From Citrobacter sp. Cu233 (GTDB lineage Bacteria > Pseudomonadota > Gammaproteobacteria > Enterobacterales > Enterobacteriaceae): a DNA stretch of 64,000 nucleotides. A program made the translations under genes and the position numbers. Each line of letters begins with the position of its first letter. Position 1 is the stretch's first letter. The notes below the pieces were generated by a model that was not told the DNA's origin, did not search any database, and was given only the letters and a program-made list of their open reading frames with translations. Location of the stretch: assembly GCF_030332225.1 (NCBI RefSeq), contig NZ_JAOWIF010000037.1:62001-126000 (forward strand), in the 5' to 3' direction. Shown in pieces: positions 44,674 through 53,082 of this stretch.

Positions 44674-44723
44674 AAGCCTGTTCCGTCACGCATTTACGCG
44701 TACAGTAAGCAGGCTTATTTTTT
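44674..44723 (+). terminator. intrinsic terminator after yeaK
   Basis: AAGCCTG (44674-44680) pairs with CAGGCTT (44710-44716), with an inner GCGTAAATGCG-type pairing, followed by ATTTTTTC. Confidence 0.85.
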
Positions 44724-44743
44724 CTTTTGGCAAGGAAACTACG

Positions 44744-45190
44744 ATGTTTGATGTCACACTGCTGATCCTGCTTGGACTGGCAGCTCTGGGCTTTGTCAGC
44801 CACAACACCACTGTCGCCGTTTCAATTCTGGTGCTGATAATCGTCCGTGTTACTCCGCTGAATACATTCTTCCCGTGGATTGAAAAACAGGGGCTTACCG
44901 TTGGGATTATTATTCTGACAATCGGCGTCATGGCCCCCATCGCCAGCGGCACGCTGCCCCCCTCCACGCTTATTCACTCCTTTGTAAACTGGAAATCTCT
45001 GGTCGCCATCGCCATCGGCGTTGTTGTCTCCTGGCTTGGCGGGCGCGGCGTCACGCTGATGGGCAGCCAACCTCAACTCGTCGCGGGTTTACTGGTGGGC
45101 ACAGTATTGGGCGTTGCCCTCTTTCGCGGCGTGCCGGTGGGTCCGCTTATTGCGGCAGGTCTGGTGTCGCTGATTGTCGGGAAGCAGTAG
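44744..45190 (+). CDS. yeaL: YeaL, UPF0756 inner-membrane protein
   Basis: Small membrane protein of 148 residues, as in E. coli, with four hydrophobic segments (about 5-22, 52-70, 85-103, 112-145). It belongs to the DUF441 family with no assigned function. Its last 44 bp overlap the 3' end of nimR on the other strand. Confidence 0.92.
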   Translation: MFDVTLLILLGLAALGFVSHNTTVAVSILVLIIVRVTPLNTFFPWIEKQGLTVGIIILTIGVMAPIASGTLPPSTLIHSFVNWKSLVAIAIGVVVSWLGGRGVTLMGSQPQLVAGLLVGTVLGVALFRGVPVGPLIAAGLVSLIVGKQ

Positions 45191-45965
45191 TCAAGCCCGC
45201 CAGATAGCGACCAGGTGTTTGACCCAGGCCTTTCTTGAACATGGTGATAAACGCGGTCGTTGAATCGTAACCAAGCATTTGAGCGACCTGTTGTACATTG
45301 TGCCCGTCGATCAGTGCCTGCAGCGCCAGGATCAGTTGCAACTGATGGCGCCAGCGGCGAAAACTTAGCCCCGTTTCTTTGACGACCAGACGGGCAAGGT
45401 TACGCTCACTCATGGCAAACACGTTGGCCCACTGCCCCAGTGTTTGCCATTGTGCAGGCTCCTGCGCCATCGTCGCCACCATCTTGCGAATTTTCGGGTG
45501 ATCGGATACCGGTAACTGCATTTGCTCCTGTGGCTGCTGTGGTAGTTCGTCAAACAACACCTGCGTTAACCGCTGGGTGGCTGGTTCACAGAGCTGGGCA
45601 TCCGTTTTGTTCGCCAGCGCAAGAATAAGCTCCCGGCATAATGGCGTTATTTTCAGCGTACAACAGCGTTCCGGCATCACTACTGCATGAGGTTCAATGA
45701 ATAAAAAGCACAATTGCGCGCCAACGGTAACGTGGTTGCTGTGCGGAATTTCACCTGGTATCCACACAGCATATTGCGGCGGCACCATCCACATGGCGTT
45801 CTCAACTTCGCACGTAATTGCGCCATGCAACGCCAGGATTAACTGGCCTTTGCGGTGTTGATGCAGTGGGCTGAAAAGTTCGTCTTCCTGAGCCTGAATA
45901 CAAAAAGCCACGGCGGCATCATGGTAAAGGTCGGGTTGATACCCGTCCAGCCTCAGTCCAAACAT
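45147..45965 (-). CDS. nimR: NimR, AraC-family regulator of nimT
   Basis: AraC-family transcription factor of 272 residues, repressor of the adjacent nimT in E. coli. The N-terminal half is a cupin-like sensor ([17 protein letters not shown]). The C-terminal half has the two helix-turn-helix motifs ([20 protein letters not shown] and [20 protein letters not shown]). It is divergent from nimT with a 99-bp shared promoter region. Confidence 0.92.
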   Translation of the reverse strand: MFGLRLDGYQPDLYHDAAVAFCIQAQEDELFSPLHQHRKGQLILALHGAITCEVENAMWMVPPQYAVWIPGEIPHSNHVTVGAQLCFLFIEPHAVVMPERCCTLKITPLCRELILALANKTDAQLCEPATQRLTQVLFDELPQQPQEQMQLPVSDHPKIRKMVATMAQEPAQWQTLGQWANVFAMSERNLARLVVKETGLSFRRWRHQLQLILALQALIDGHNVQQVAQMLGYDSTTAFITMFKKGLGQTPGRYLAGLTTASRQSATPDLPQ

Positions 45966-46064
45966 AAGAATGTCCGATTTTAGCGATAAACTGTCATTTT
46001 AGCTTGATTCATCCACAGAGTAAAAACGCTAAGGTAACGCCTTGCCTGACGATATGAGAAAAAA

Positions 46065-47252
46065 ATGACTAACTCCCCTTCTTCCCGCGGTAAAAACGGT
46101 GCGCTGTTAATTGCGGGAATCCTGATGATCGCGACCACACTACGCGTTACGTTTACCGGCGCAGCCCCTTTACTGGACGCGATTCGCACTGACTACGGTC
46201 TGACCACCGCCCAGACGGGACTCCTGACCACGCTACCACTGCTTGCTTTTGCACTGGTGTCGCCTCTGGCGGCAACCGTCGCTCGCCGTTGGGGTATTGA
46301 GCGCAGTCTGTTAGCCGCCATGCTGCTGATCTGTGTGGGTATTGCTATACGTTCACTCCCTTCATCCGGAGCCCTGTTTGGCGGGACGGCAGTTATTGGC
46401 TGTGGCATCGCACTGGGAAATGTCCTTTTGCCGGGCCTCATTAAGCGTGATTTTTCACAGCATGTGGCAAAGCTCACCGGGGCGTATTCGTTAACAATGG
46501 GCGCTGCAGCAGCGCTGGGTTCGGCAATGGTCGTGCCGCTGGCGTTAAATGGCTTTGGCTGGCGCGGTGCGTTGATGATGTTAATGGTCTTTCCGCTGCT
46601 GGCGTTATTGATCTGGTTACCTCAGTGGCGCCAGACGGCCAATGCCAGCCTCAGCAATTCGCGAGCGTTACACTCCCGCGCAATCTGGCGCTCCAGTCTC
46701 GCCTGGCAGGTCACGCTGTTTTTGGGCATCAACTCGCTTATTTATTACGTTATTATCGGCTGGCTACCCGCCATTATGATCAGTCACGGCTACAGTGAAG
46801 CTCAGGCGGGGTCGCTGCATGGCTTGCTACAACTGGCGACCGCAGCGCCCGGGCTACTGATCCCCCTCGTTCTGTATCGGTTTAAAGATCAGCGTACTAT
46901 CGCCGCACTGGTCTCGTTAATGTGCGCTGTTGGCGCGACAGGGTTTGCTGTCATGCCTGGCCAGGCGGCCCTGTGGACCGTGTTGTTTGGCTTTGGCTCC
47001 GGTGCCACGATGATCCTTGGCCTCACCTTCATCGGGCTACGTGCAAGCTCTGCGCACCAGGCCGCCGCACTATCGGGCATGGCGCAATCTGTCGGGTATT
47101 TACTGGCCGCATGTGGGCCGCCAATGATGGGGAAAATTCACGATCTTAACGATAGCTGGCAGATCCCGCTGGTTGGCGTCGCGCTGCTAGCCCTCGTCAT
47201 GGCCGTGTTTGGCGTCTGTTCAGGACGCGAGAAAGAGATCGCCTGCGCGTAA
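46065..47252 (+). CDS. nimT: NimT, MFS efflux transporter (2-nitroimidazole)
   Basis: Major facilitator family exporter of the CynX/NimT group, 395 residues (E. coli YeaN 393), with twelve hydrophobic segments. The E. coli protein exports 2-nitroimidazole under NimR control. The N-terminal domain holds the MFS loop ATVARRWGIERSLLA. It ends close to a convergent amidotransferase-like gene, with a hairpin in the gap. Confidence 0.92.
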   Translation: MTNSPSSRGKNGALLIAGILMIATTLRVTFTGAAPLLDAIRTDYGLTTAQTGLLTTLPLLAFALVSPLAATVARRWGIERSLLAAMLLICVGIAIRSLPSSGALFGGTAVIGCGIALGNVLLPGLIKRDFSQHVAKLTGAYSLTMGAAAALGSAMVVPLALNGFGWRGALMMLMVFPLLALLIWLPQWRQTANASLSNSRALHSRAIWRSSLAWQVTLFLGINSLIYYVIIGWLPAIMISHGYSEAQAGSLHGLLQLATAAPGLLIPLVLYRFKDQRTIAALVSLMCAVGATGFAVMPGQAALWTVLFGFGSGATMILGLTFIGLRASSAHQAAALSGMAQSVGYLLAACGPPMMGKIHDLNDSWQIPLVGVALLALVMAVFGVCSGREKEIACA

Positions 47253-47256
47253 TACA

Positions 47257-47285
47257 CCGGGCAGGCGAATAACCAACCTGCCCGG
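47257..47285. terminator. hairpin between nimT and the amidotransferase-like gene
   Basis: CCGGGCAGG and CCTGCCCGG form a perfect 9-bp stem in the 36-bp convergent gap. The T run is weak. Confidence 0.6.
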
Positions 47286-47288
47286 TTG

Positions 47289-47996
47289 TTATCCTCTGGC
47301 CGCGCGCAGCAGTGCCTGGACGAGTGGCACAGGCTTTCCTGCCAGTGCCCCTCGTTCGTGCTGAAAAAGCGTCCCGACATAAAACGGATGTGTCACCAGT
47401 TCAATAGCGCGAACGTCACCAGCGTCATCCCAGCCCGTCACTCGCAGATCGCCGCTTTCAAGCTCAGCGGCAAAAGCTTCCGACACGCCATAGTTACAGT
47501 GATACCTCTCTGTAATGACATCCCGTCCGTAGGCTCTGGCGATCAGCGTATTCGCACGCAGTTCAATATCATCCGTCTTTTCGACCAATGAGCAGGTCAG
47601 CGGTGCAATCACCATACGCCCCGTGGTATCTGTTTCCGCATGTGCGGCATCACGCCAGCCCAGCACATTGCGAGCATACTCGAGAATAGCATGCTGAAAA
47701 CCGCCACAAGTGCCCAAAAAGGGAATGCTGTTTTCGCGTGCGTAACGTATTGCCGTCAGCGCGCCTTCCGGGTGCTGGTAAGGACTGCCGGGGACCACCC
47801 AGATGGCATCATAGCCGACTAAATCTTCGCCACTACTAATATCAGATGTGGTGAGCCAGTCATAATCAGCCACTAATTCCAGAACGGCAGCAGCATCATC
47901 GATAGCAAGGGGAATAGCCTGGTGCGCCACAATATCGGGGCTGTAATCGCCCACCAGCGCAATGCGAAGCGTATCTTTAACAGGGGAAATGTCCAT
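47289..47996 (-). CDS. CTP-synthase C-terminal-region-related class I glutamine amidotransferase-like protein
   Basis: Protein of 235 residues resembling the glutaminase domain of CTP synthase. The nucleophile elbow is present: Cys97 in LGTCGGFQHA. At the C-terminus, THPFYVGTLFQHER aligns with the CTP-synthase HPFxxxxQFHPE block, but the catalytic His position reads Gln (FQHE rather than FHPE). It may therefore not release ammonia from glutamine. Some relatives are annotated with Sec at the Cys site (recalled). Absent from this place in E. coli, between nimT and yeaO. Confidence 0.8.
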   Translation of the reverse strand: MDISPVKDTLRIALVGDYSPDIVAHQAIPLAIDDAAAVLELVADYDWLTTSDISSGEDLVGYDAIWVVPGSPYQHPEGALTAIRYARENSIPFLGTCGGFQHAILEYARNVLGWRDAAHAETDTTGRMVIAPLTCSLVEKTDDIELRANTLIARAYGRDVITERYHCNYGVSEAFAAELESGDLRVTGWDDAGDVRAIELVTHPFYVGTLFQHERGALAGKPVPLVQALLRAARG

Positions 47997-48181
47997 TAAC
48001 TTTCCTTATGTCCAAACAATGAGGGACAACATAAGGAGCCTCAGCCTACCGATTTTTTGTTGTTATCACAATCCCTTAAATTGAGAGTCTGTGTGGCCCA
48101 AATGCTATAATGGTCACGTTTTACGATCTTATTTAACCGTAATGAAGACGGGTTCAGTGGCTTAGCGGAGCGGATTAAAAG

Positions 48182-48529
48182 ATGAATATTCAGTGTAAAC
48201 GCGTGTATGACCCGGCAGAAAAAAGTGATGGCTATCGTGTTCTGGTCGACAGGCTGTGGCCGCGCGGGGTGAAAAAAACCGATCTTGTTTTCAATGAATG
48301 GGATAAAGCGCTGACGCCCTCGTCTGATTTACGTAAGGCATTCCACGCAGATGTCATCGATTTTGCCCATTTCGCCGAGCAATACCGCGCAGAACTTGCC
48401 CAGCAACAGCAGGAAGGCAAGCGACTCGCGGATATTGCCCAGCAACAGCCGTTAACGCTGCTGTATGCGGCGAAGGATACGCAGCAAAACCATGCGCGGG
48501 TTCTGGCTGAGTGGTTACGTCAATTGTGA
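48182..48529 (+). CDS. yeaO: YeaO, DUF488 family protein
   Basis: Small soluble protein of 115 residues, the same as E. coli YeaO. Conserved blocks are VLVDRLWPRGVKK and LTLLYAAKDTQQNHA, typical of DUF488. Function unknown. Convergent with yoaF. Confidence 0.92.
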   Translation: MNIQCKRVYDPAEKSDGYRVLVDRLWPRGVKKTDLVFNEWDKALTPSSDLRKAFHADVIDFAHFAEQYRAELAQQQQEGKRLADIAQQQPLTLLYAAKDTQQNHARVLAEWLRQL

Positions 48530-48536
48530 CAGCGGG

Positions 48537-48785
48537 TTATTTGCCCGTTGCCGGATGATCTCTGCGCCAAAGCGCCCATTCATCAATAACTTCGCCACCG
48601 GGGAGTTTGCAATCTGACCTTACGCCTTGCGGTGTCTGCACCGCAATCAGCACGCCGCCCTTTTGCTCACAATACACGGATGCCGGGTTCGCCATGCCAA
48701 CTTTCGGTGGTACGGGTGCTTCAGGTGATGTGGAACACCCCGCCAGCACCAAAATGCCGGGCACAACAATAGAGGCCAGTTTCAT
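48537..48785 (-). CDS. yoaF: YoaF, DUF333 lipoprotein
   Basis: Lipoprotein of 82 residues with lipobox LAGC (Cys16) and a DUF333 body (ANPASVYCEQKGGVL ... CKLPGGEVIDEWALWRR). The E. coli counterpart has 84 residues. ATG 48785 is used; an in-frame upstream start (48845) would spoil the signal peptide. Function unknown. Confidence 0.92.
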   Translation of the reverse strand: MKLASIVVPGILVLAGCSTSPEAPVPPKVGMANPASVYCEQKGGVLIAVQTPQGVRSDCKLPGGEVIDEWALWRRDHPATGK

Positions 48786-48971
48786 ATTAACTCCTGTTAT
48801 AAACGTTACACTGGGAGAGTACCCCGACTCTCCACCTATCTCCATGTTTTACTGATGTGTTTCAAACCCATGTATACATTTTGCCCCGGATAGCGTGTTT
48901 CATCTTTCCCTCCGATGTTCTATTATGCGGGCAATAAAGGACTTATCAGCATTCTGGAGTATTTACCTCTC

Positions 48972-49997
48972 ATGTCAGACATGATCCTCGCCCGAGTCTC
49001 ACAATCATTAGCCATGGAGCAGTCTGTTGAGAGTCTGGTCCGGCAACTTCTGGAGATGCTGGAGGTAGTGACTGAGATGGAATCGACCTATCTTACTAAG
49101 GTCGATTTAGATGCGCGTCTGCAGCATATTCTGTATGCGCGTAATAGTAAGCAGATGCAGATCCCCGAAGGGCTGTCGGTGCCATGGGATGAGACACTCT
49201 GCAAGCGCGCAATAGATGCGAACTGTCTGTATAGCGATAACGTTCCCGCGCGTTGGCCAGAATGTACCGCCGCACGTGCACTGGAGATCACAACCTTTCT
49301 GAGTACTCCAGTTCATCTGCCCGATGGCACATTCTATGGCACCCTCTGCGCAACCAGTCGTCAGCAACAACCGCTAAGCGAACGAGGTGAGCAGGTACTG
49401 CATCTGTTCGCGGGGCTGATTGCGCAGTCTATCCAGAAAGAATCTCTGGTTGCTCAGTTACGTGAAGCGAATGCTGCGCTGATAGCCCACTCCTACACTG
49501 ACGTTCTGACCGGGCTACCTAACCGTCGGGCAATATTTGAAAATATCGAAACCCTCTTCTCGCTGGCACGCCACCTCAGACGCAAAATTATTGTCGCCTA
49601 TATTGATTTAGATGATTTCAAACTGATCAACGATCGTTTTGGGCACGAAGTTGGTGACCAGTTTTTGATCCAAATTGGCCAGCGTTTACGCCGTGGATGC
49701 AGTGAGAATGATATTCTTGGTCGTCTGGGCGGTGATGAATTTTTAGTCGCCTGCCTGTCAGTGGAAAACGAAATGTCGCCGTGTGTTCGTTTGCGAAGTG
49801 TGCAAAACCACTTACAGCAGCTAATTTGTGGTGACTATGACCTGGGTGAAATCTGTCTGTATTATCCGGGAGCCAGTCTGGGCGTTGTGGAAATAGACCC
49901 GCTGGAGACAGACGTCAACTGTGCGCTTCATCTTGCAGACAGTGCGATGTATCAGGATAAGAAACGTCAGGATAAAACCGCTTTTGTCGTACATTAA
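48972..49997 (+). CDS. dgcP: diguanylate cyclase DgcP
   Basis: Cytoplasmic cyclic-di-GMP synthase of 341 residues, as in E. coli DgcP (YeaP). It has an N-terminal GAF domain (about 15-150) and a C-terminal GGDEF domain with RLGGDEFLVACLS, DVLTGLPNRRAIFE and DLDDFKLINDRFGHEVGD. ATG 48972 (MSDMILARVSQSLA) matches the E. coli N-terminus; its ribosome site GGAG is rather far, about 12 bases. Confidence 0.93.
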   Translation: MSDMILARVSQSLAMEQSVESLVRQLLEMLEVVTEMESTYLTKVDLDARLQHILYARNSKQMQIPEGLSVPWDETLCKRAIDANCLYSDNVPARWPECTAARALEITTFLSTPVHLPDGTFYGTLCATSRQQQPLSERGEQVLHLFAGLIAQSIQKESLVAQLREANAALIAHSYTDVLTGLPNRRAIFENIETLFSLARHLRRKIIVAYIDLDDFKLINDRFGHEVGDQFLIQIGQRLRRGCSENDILGRLGGDEFLVACLSVENEMSPCVRLRSVQNHLQQLICGDYDLGEICLYYPGASLGVVEIDPLETDVNCALHLADSAMYQDKKRQDKTAFVVH

Positions 49998-50044
49998 GCC
50001 CTGTTATGCTTAATCGTCTTTAAATTATTCTGGCAGATAAGCGT

Positions 50045-50143
50045 ATGCGACTCGGTATTATTTTCCCCGTTATTATTTTCATTTCCGCTGTCGTTTTCCT
50101 GTCCTGGTTCTTTATTGGCGGCTACGCCTCACCAGGAGCATAA
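50045..50143 (+). CDS. yoaK: YoaK, 32-residue membrane mini-protein
   Basis: Frame MRLGIIFPVIIFISAVVFLS... to a stop at 50143, 32 residues. It is one hydrophobic helix followed by FIGGYASPGA. It matches the E. coli small protein YoaK from memory, and the neighbours dgcP, yoaJ and yeaQ are the same as in E. coli. Function unknown. Confidence 0.85.
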   Translation: MRLGIIFPVIIFISAVVFLSWFFIGGYASPGA

Positions 50144-50145
50144 CG

Positions 50146-50220
50146 ATGAAAAAAACAACGCTTATTATGATTGGCGTGGCCATTGTTGTCGTGCTGGGAA
50201 CGGAACTGGGCTGGTGGTAA
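50146..50220 (+). CDS. yoaJ: YoaJ, 24-residue membrane mini-protein
   Basis: Frame MKKTTLIMIGVAIVVVLGTE followed by LGWW, 24 residues, two bases after the yoaK stop with GGAG in the yoaK 3' end as ribosome site. It matches E. coli YoaJ. Translationally coupled to yoaK. Function unknown. Confidence 0.85.
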   Translation: MKKTTLIMIGVAIVVVLGTELGWW

Positions 50221-50224
50221 CCCA

Positions 50225-50255
50225 AAATAAAGGCCACAAAAATGTGGCCTTTATT
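50225..50255. terminator. bidirectional terminator between yoaJ and yeaQ
   Basis: AAATAAAGGCCACA pairs with TGTGGCCTTTATT around a 4-base loop, a 12-13 bp stem. It can end both convergent transcripts. Confidence 0.85.
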
Positions 50256-50269
50256 GTCTGTTTCGTTAC

Positions 50270-50518
50270 TTAGCTTTTGATTTTTCTGTAGATAAACAAC
50301 ACTACAATTGCGCCAATAATTGCCACGACAAAGCTGCCGAAGTTGAAACCATCAACTTTACCAAATCCAAAGAATGTACTGATCCACCCGCCCACGACGG
50401 CACCAACAACCCCTAAGATAATGGTCATAAAGAAACCGCCGCCATCTTTCCCTGGCATGATCCATTTTGCCAGGATCCCCGCGATAAGACCAAAAATCAC
50501 CCATGAAATAATACCCAT
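50270..50518 (-). CDS. yeaQ: YeaQ, GlsB/YeaQ/YmgE family stress-response membrane protein
   Basis: Small glycine-rich membrane protein of 82 residues with three hydrophobic helices, belonging to the transglycosylase-associated family. Start MGIISWVIFGLIAGILAKWI is the family hallmark. The same length as E. coli YeaQ, which belongs to the general stress response. Exact role unknown. Confidence 0.93.
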   Translation of the reverse strand: MGIISWVIFGLIAGILAKWIMPGKDGGGFFMTIILGVVGAVVGGWISTFFGFGKVDGFNFGSFVVAIIGAIVVLFIYRKIKS

Positions 50519-50879
50519 TATTTTCCTCGCTTATGTTTTTACGTGAACGATTTACTCGTTGTATAAAAGCATAGCATAGCGCCGAAAAATTAAAATTTGT
50601 GATCATGGTCACTTTGATTTTTCATCTTTATCTGATGTTTCATGAGGTTAAACCACGCAAAAACGGTGATATTTACTGACGTTTGTCGTCATTAGTGTCG
50701 AATCGTCAGTCATTATTCTGCTATTTTTGCTTTCGCTCCCTGTTATTGCTGAATTTTCAATTCTGGCACAGTTTATGCTTTACACAGCCCGTCGCTACGA
50801 CAAATCGTAGTCCGCGAAAACGCTCGCGAGGCTCCGTCTACAATTCGCGCTATTTCAGCATTTAACAGGTCTGTTATTG
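50519..50879. promoter_or_regulatory. yeaQ-fdhF-like divergent promoter region
   Basis: This 361-bp region holds the yeaQ promoter on the left and the sigma54-type promoter of the formate dehydrogenase gene at 50764-50780. Two TGTCG motifs (around 50683 and 50696) lie roughly 70-100 bp before that promoter and could belong to an activator site. A short hairpin CTACG/CGTAG follows at about 50794. No gene seen. Confidence 0.45.
50764..50780 (+). promoter_or_regulatory. sigma54-type promoter of the formate dehydrogenase gene
   Basis: TGGCACAGTTTATGCTT has GG and GC exactly 10 bases apart and a good -24 box. It is 100 bp upstream of the ATG at 50880. The E. coli fdhF gene is likewise sigma54-dependent (with FhlA). 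Confidence 0.7.
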
Positions 50880-53027
50880 ATGAAAAAAATCACCAGTGTT
50901 TGCCCGTACTGTGGGGCCGGGTGCAAGCTTAAGCTTGTTGTTGAAAATAACAAAATCATCCGCGCTGAAGCCGCTGAGGGTGTAACGAACCAAAACCAGC
51001 TATGTCTGAAAGGCTACTATGGCTGGGACTTTCTGAACGACACTCGCCTTTTGACTCCCCGTCTGACCCGACCAATGATCCGTTATGAAAAAGGTGGGAA
51101 ATTCACGCCCGTCAGTTGGGATGAAGCCATCCGCTATACCGCAAAACGCTTATCCGATATCAAAAATACCTATGGTCCTCGCGCCATCATGACTACGGGT
51201 TCGTCTCGTGGAACCGGGAATGAGACCAACTACGTGATGCAAAAATTTGCACGTGGCGTACTCCACACCAACAATGTCGATTGCTGCGCCCGCGTATGCC
51301 ACGGTCCATCCGTCGCGGGGCTGCAGGAAACGCTGGGCAATGGTGCGATGAGTAACTCAATTAGCGACATTGAAAACTCAAAATGCCTGCTCATCTTTGG
51401 CTATAATTGCGCCGACTCCCACCCGATTGTGGCTCGTAGGGTGATCAAAGCCCGCCAGAACGGGGCTAAAATCATTGTCTGCGATCCCCGCCGCATTGAA
51501 ACAGCCCGAATAGCAGACCAGCATCTGCAGTTGAAAAACGGTTGTAACATGGCGCTGGTCAACGCGTTTGGCCATGTGCTTATCGAAGAGAAGCTGTATG
51601 ATCACGAGTATGTGCAAAAACATGCCGAAGGCCTCGAAACCTACTGGGAAACCGTCAAGGATTACGCGCCCGAAGCCGTTGAACATTTAACGGGTGTGCC
51701 TGCACAGCAGGTTCGTCAGGCAATGCGTACGTTCGCTTCCGCCCCCTCGGCGACCGTGATGTGGGGAATGGGCGTGACCCAGTTTGGTCAGGCGGTTGAC
51801 GTGGTTCGTGGTCTGTCGAGTCTGGCATTGCTGACCGGAAACCTGGGGCGTCCAAATGTCGGCGTTGGCCCGGTGCGCGGGCAAAATAACGTGCAGGGCG
51901 CGTGTGATATGGGCGTACTGCCGAACCAGTTCCCGGGCTATCAGGACGTTACCGATTTCGCCGTGAGAGAGAAGTTTGCCAACGCATGGGGTATTGACGT
52001 AAATCTGATGGATGACAAGGTCGGTACCCGGATCACCGAAGTCCCCCATCTGGCAATCGAAGGTAAAGTCAAAGCCTACTACATCATGGGTGAAGATCCG
52101 CTGCAAACCGAGGCCGATCTGGGCCTGGTCCGTGAAGGCTTTAACGCGCTCGATTTTATCGTGGTACAAGACATCTTCATGACCAAGACGGCAGAAATGG
52201 CTGACGTTCTCCTGCCCGCAACATCGTGGGGCGAACACGGCGGCGTCTTTACCTGCGCCGACCGCGGATTCCAGCGGTTTGAACAGGCGATTGAACCGAC
52301 GGGGGATGTCAAACGCGACTGGGAAATCATCAGTCTGCTTGCCACCGCAATGGGCTATCCGATGCAGTATCAAAATAACCAGCAAATCTGGGATGAGATG
52401 CGCGAGCTATGCCCGCTCTTCTACGGTGTGACTTACGAAAAGATGGGTGACATGGGCCACGTTCAGTGGCCATGTCCGGAGCTTGATCACCCAGGCACGC
52501 CATATCTGTATGCACACAGCCAGTTTGATACCGCCAATGGCAAAGGTAAATTGTTTGCCGCACAGTGGCGTGCTCCTGCAGAAGTGCCTGATGAAAAGTA
52601 CCCAATGGTATTATGCACTGTGCGCGAAGTCGGCCACTATTCGTGCCGCTCGATGACCGGCAACTGCGCAGCATTGCAGGCCCTGGCCGATGAGCCGGGC
52701 TATGTTCAAATCAGCACGCGTGATGCGGAAAACCTTGGTATCCGTCATCGTGATCTGGTTTGGGTGAGCTCGCGTCGTGGCAAGGTTATCAGTCGGGCTG
52801 ATGTCTCTGAACGCATCAATCCCGGAACCGTGTACATGACCTATCAATGGTGGATTGGCGCGTGTAATGAGTTGACTCAGGATAATCTGGACCCCATCTC
52901 GAAAACCCCGGAAACCAAATATTGCGCCGTCAATGTTGAGCACATCACCGATCAAGGTTGGGCGGAGAACTATGCCGCGAGATCTTACAGCGAGATGAAA
53001 TCACGTCTGTGTGAAGCCATCGCGTAA
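50880..53027 (+). CDS. formate dehydrogenase H paralogue, cysteine form
   Basis: Molybdopterin-guanine-dinucleotide formate dehydrogenase of 715 residues, exactly the length of E. coli FdhF. The [4Fe-4S] ligands are Cys8, Cys11, Cys15 and Cys42, with Lys44 in LCLKGYYGW. Residue 140, selenocysteine in E. coli FdhF, is an ordinary Cys here (codon TGC at 51297) in CCARVCHGPSVAG, followed by the catalytic His141. It is probably an FdhH-type alpha subunit, cytoplasmic, possibly feeding a formate hydrogenlyase-like partner; no partner subunits are adjacent. A TTG just before the ATG is not needed as start. Whether a second, selenium-containing fdhF exists elsewhere cannot be seen. Confidence 0.9.
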   Translation: MKKITSVCPYCGAGCKLKLVVENNKIIRAEAAEGVTNQNQLCLKGYYGWDFLNDTRLLTPRLTRPMIRYEKGGKFTPVSWDEAIRYTAKRLSDIKNTYGPRAIMTTGSSRGTGNETNYVMQKFARGVLHTNNVDCCARVCHGPSVAGLQETLGNGAMSNSISDIENSKCLLIFGYNCADSHPIVARRVIKARQNGAKIIVCDPRRIETARIADQHLQLKNGCNMALVNAFGHVLIEEKLYDHEYVQKHAEGLETYWETVKDYAPEAVEHLTGVPAQQVRQAMRTFASAPSATVMWGMGVTQFGQAVDVVRGLSSLALLTGNLGRPNVGVGPVRGQNNVQGACDMGVLPNQFPGYQDVTDFAVREKFANAWGIDVNLMDDKVGTRITEVPHLAIEGKVKAYYIMGEDPLQTEADLGLVREGFNALDFIVVQDIFMTKTAEMADVLLPATSWGEHGGVFTCADRGFQRFEQAIEPTGDVKRDWEIISLLATAMGYPMQYQNNQQIWDEMRELCPLFYGVTYEKMGDMGHVQWPCPELDHPGTPYLYAHSQFDTANGKGKLFAAQWRAPAEVPDEKYPMVLCTVREVGHYSCRSMTGNCAALQALADEPGYVQISTRDAENLGIRHRDLVWVSSRRGKVISRADVSERINPGTVYMTYQWWIGACNELTQDNLDPISKTPETKYCAVNVEHITDQGWAENYAARSYSEMKSRLCEAIA

Positions 53028-53037
53028 GCAACTTACA

Positions 53038-53074
53038 CATTTGCCTGAGTCGCCCTTCCTGGCTCAGGCAAATG
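53038..53074. terminator. long hairpin after the formate dehydrogenase gene
   Basis: CATTTGCCTGAG and CTCAGGCAAATG form a perfect 12-bp stem in the 55-bp gap between two convergent genes. There is no T run, but the position fits a transcript end. Confidence 0.6.
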
Positions 53075-53082
53075 CCATTGCG

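Noticed and set aside
48140..48181. tRNA-like stretch before yeaO (GGTTCAGTGGCTTAGCGG)
   Set aside because: It cannot be folded into a cloverleaf, and the anticodon and acceptor arms are missing; it is just the yeaO leader.
51297..51299. Selenocysteine at the formate dehydrogenase active site
   Set aside because: The codon is TGC, not TGA, and there is no in-frame TGA elsewhere in the gene, so it is a Cys enzyme.
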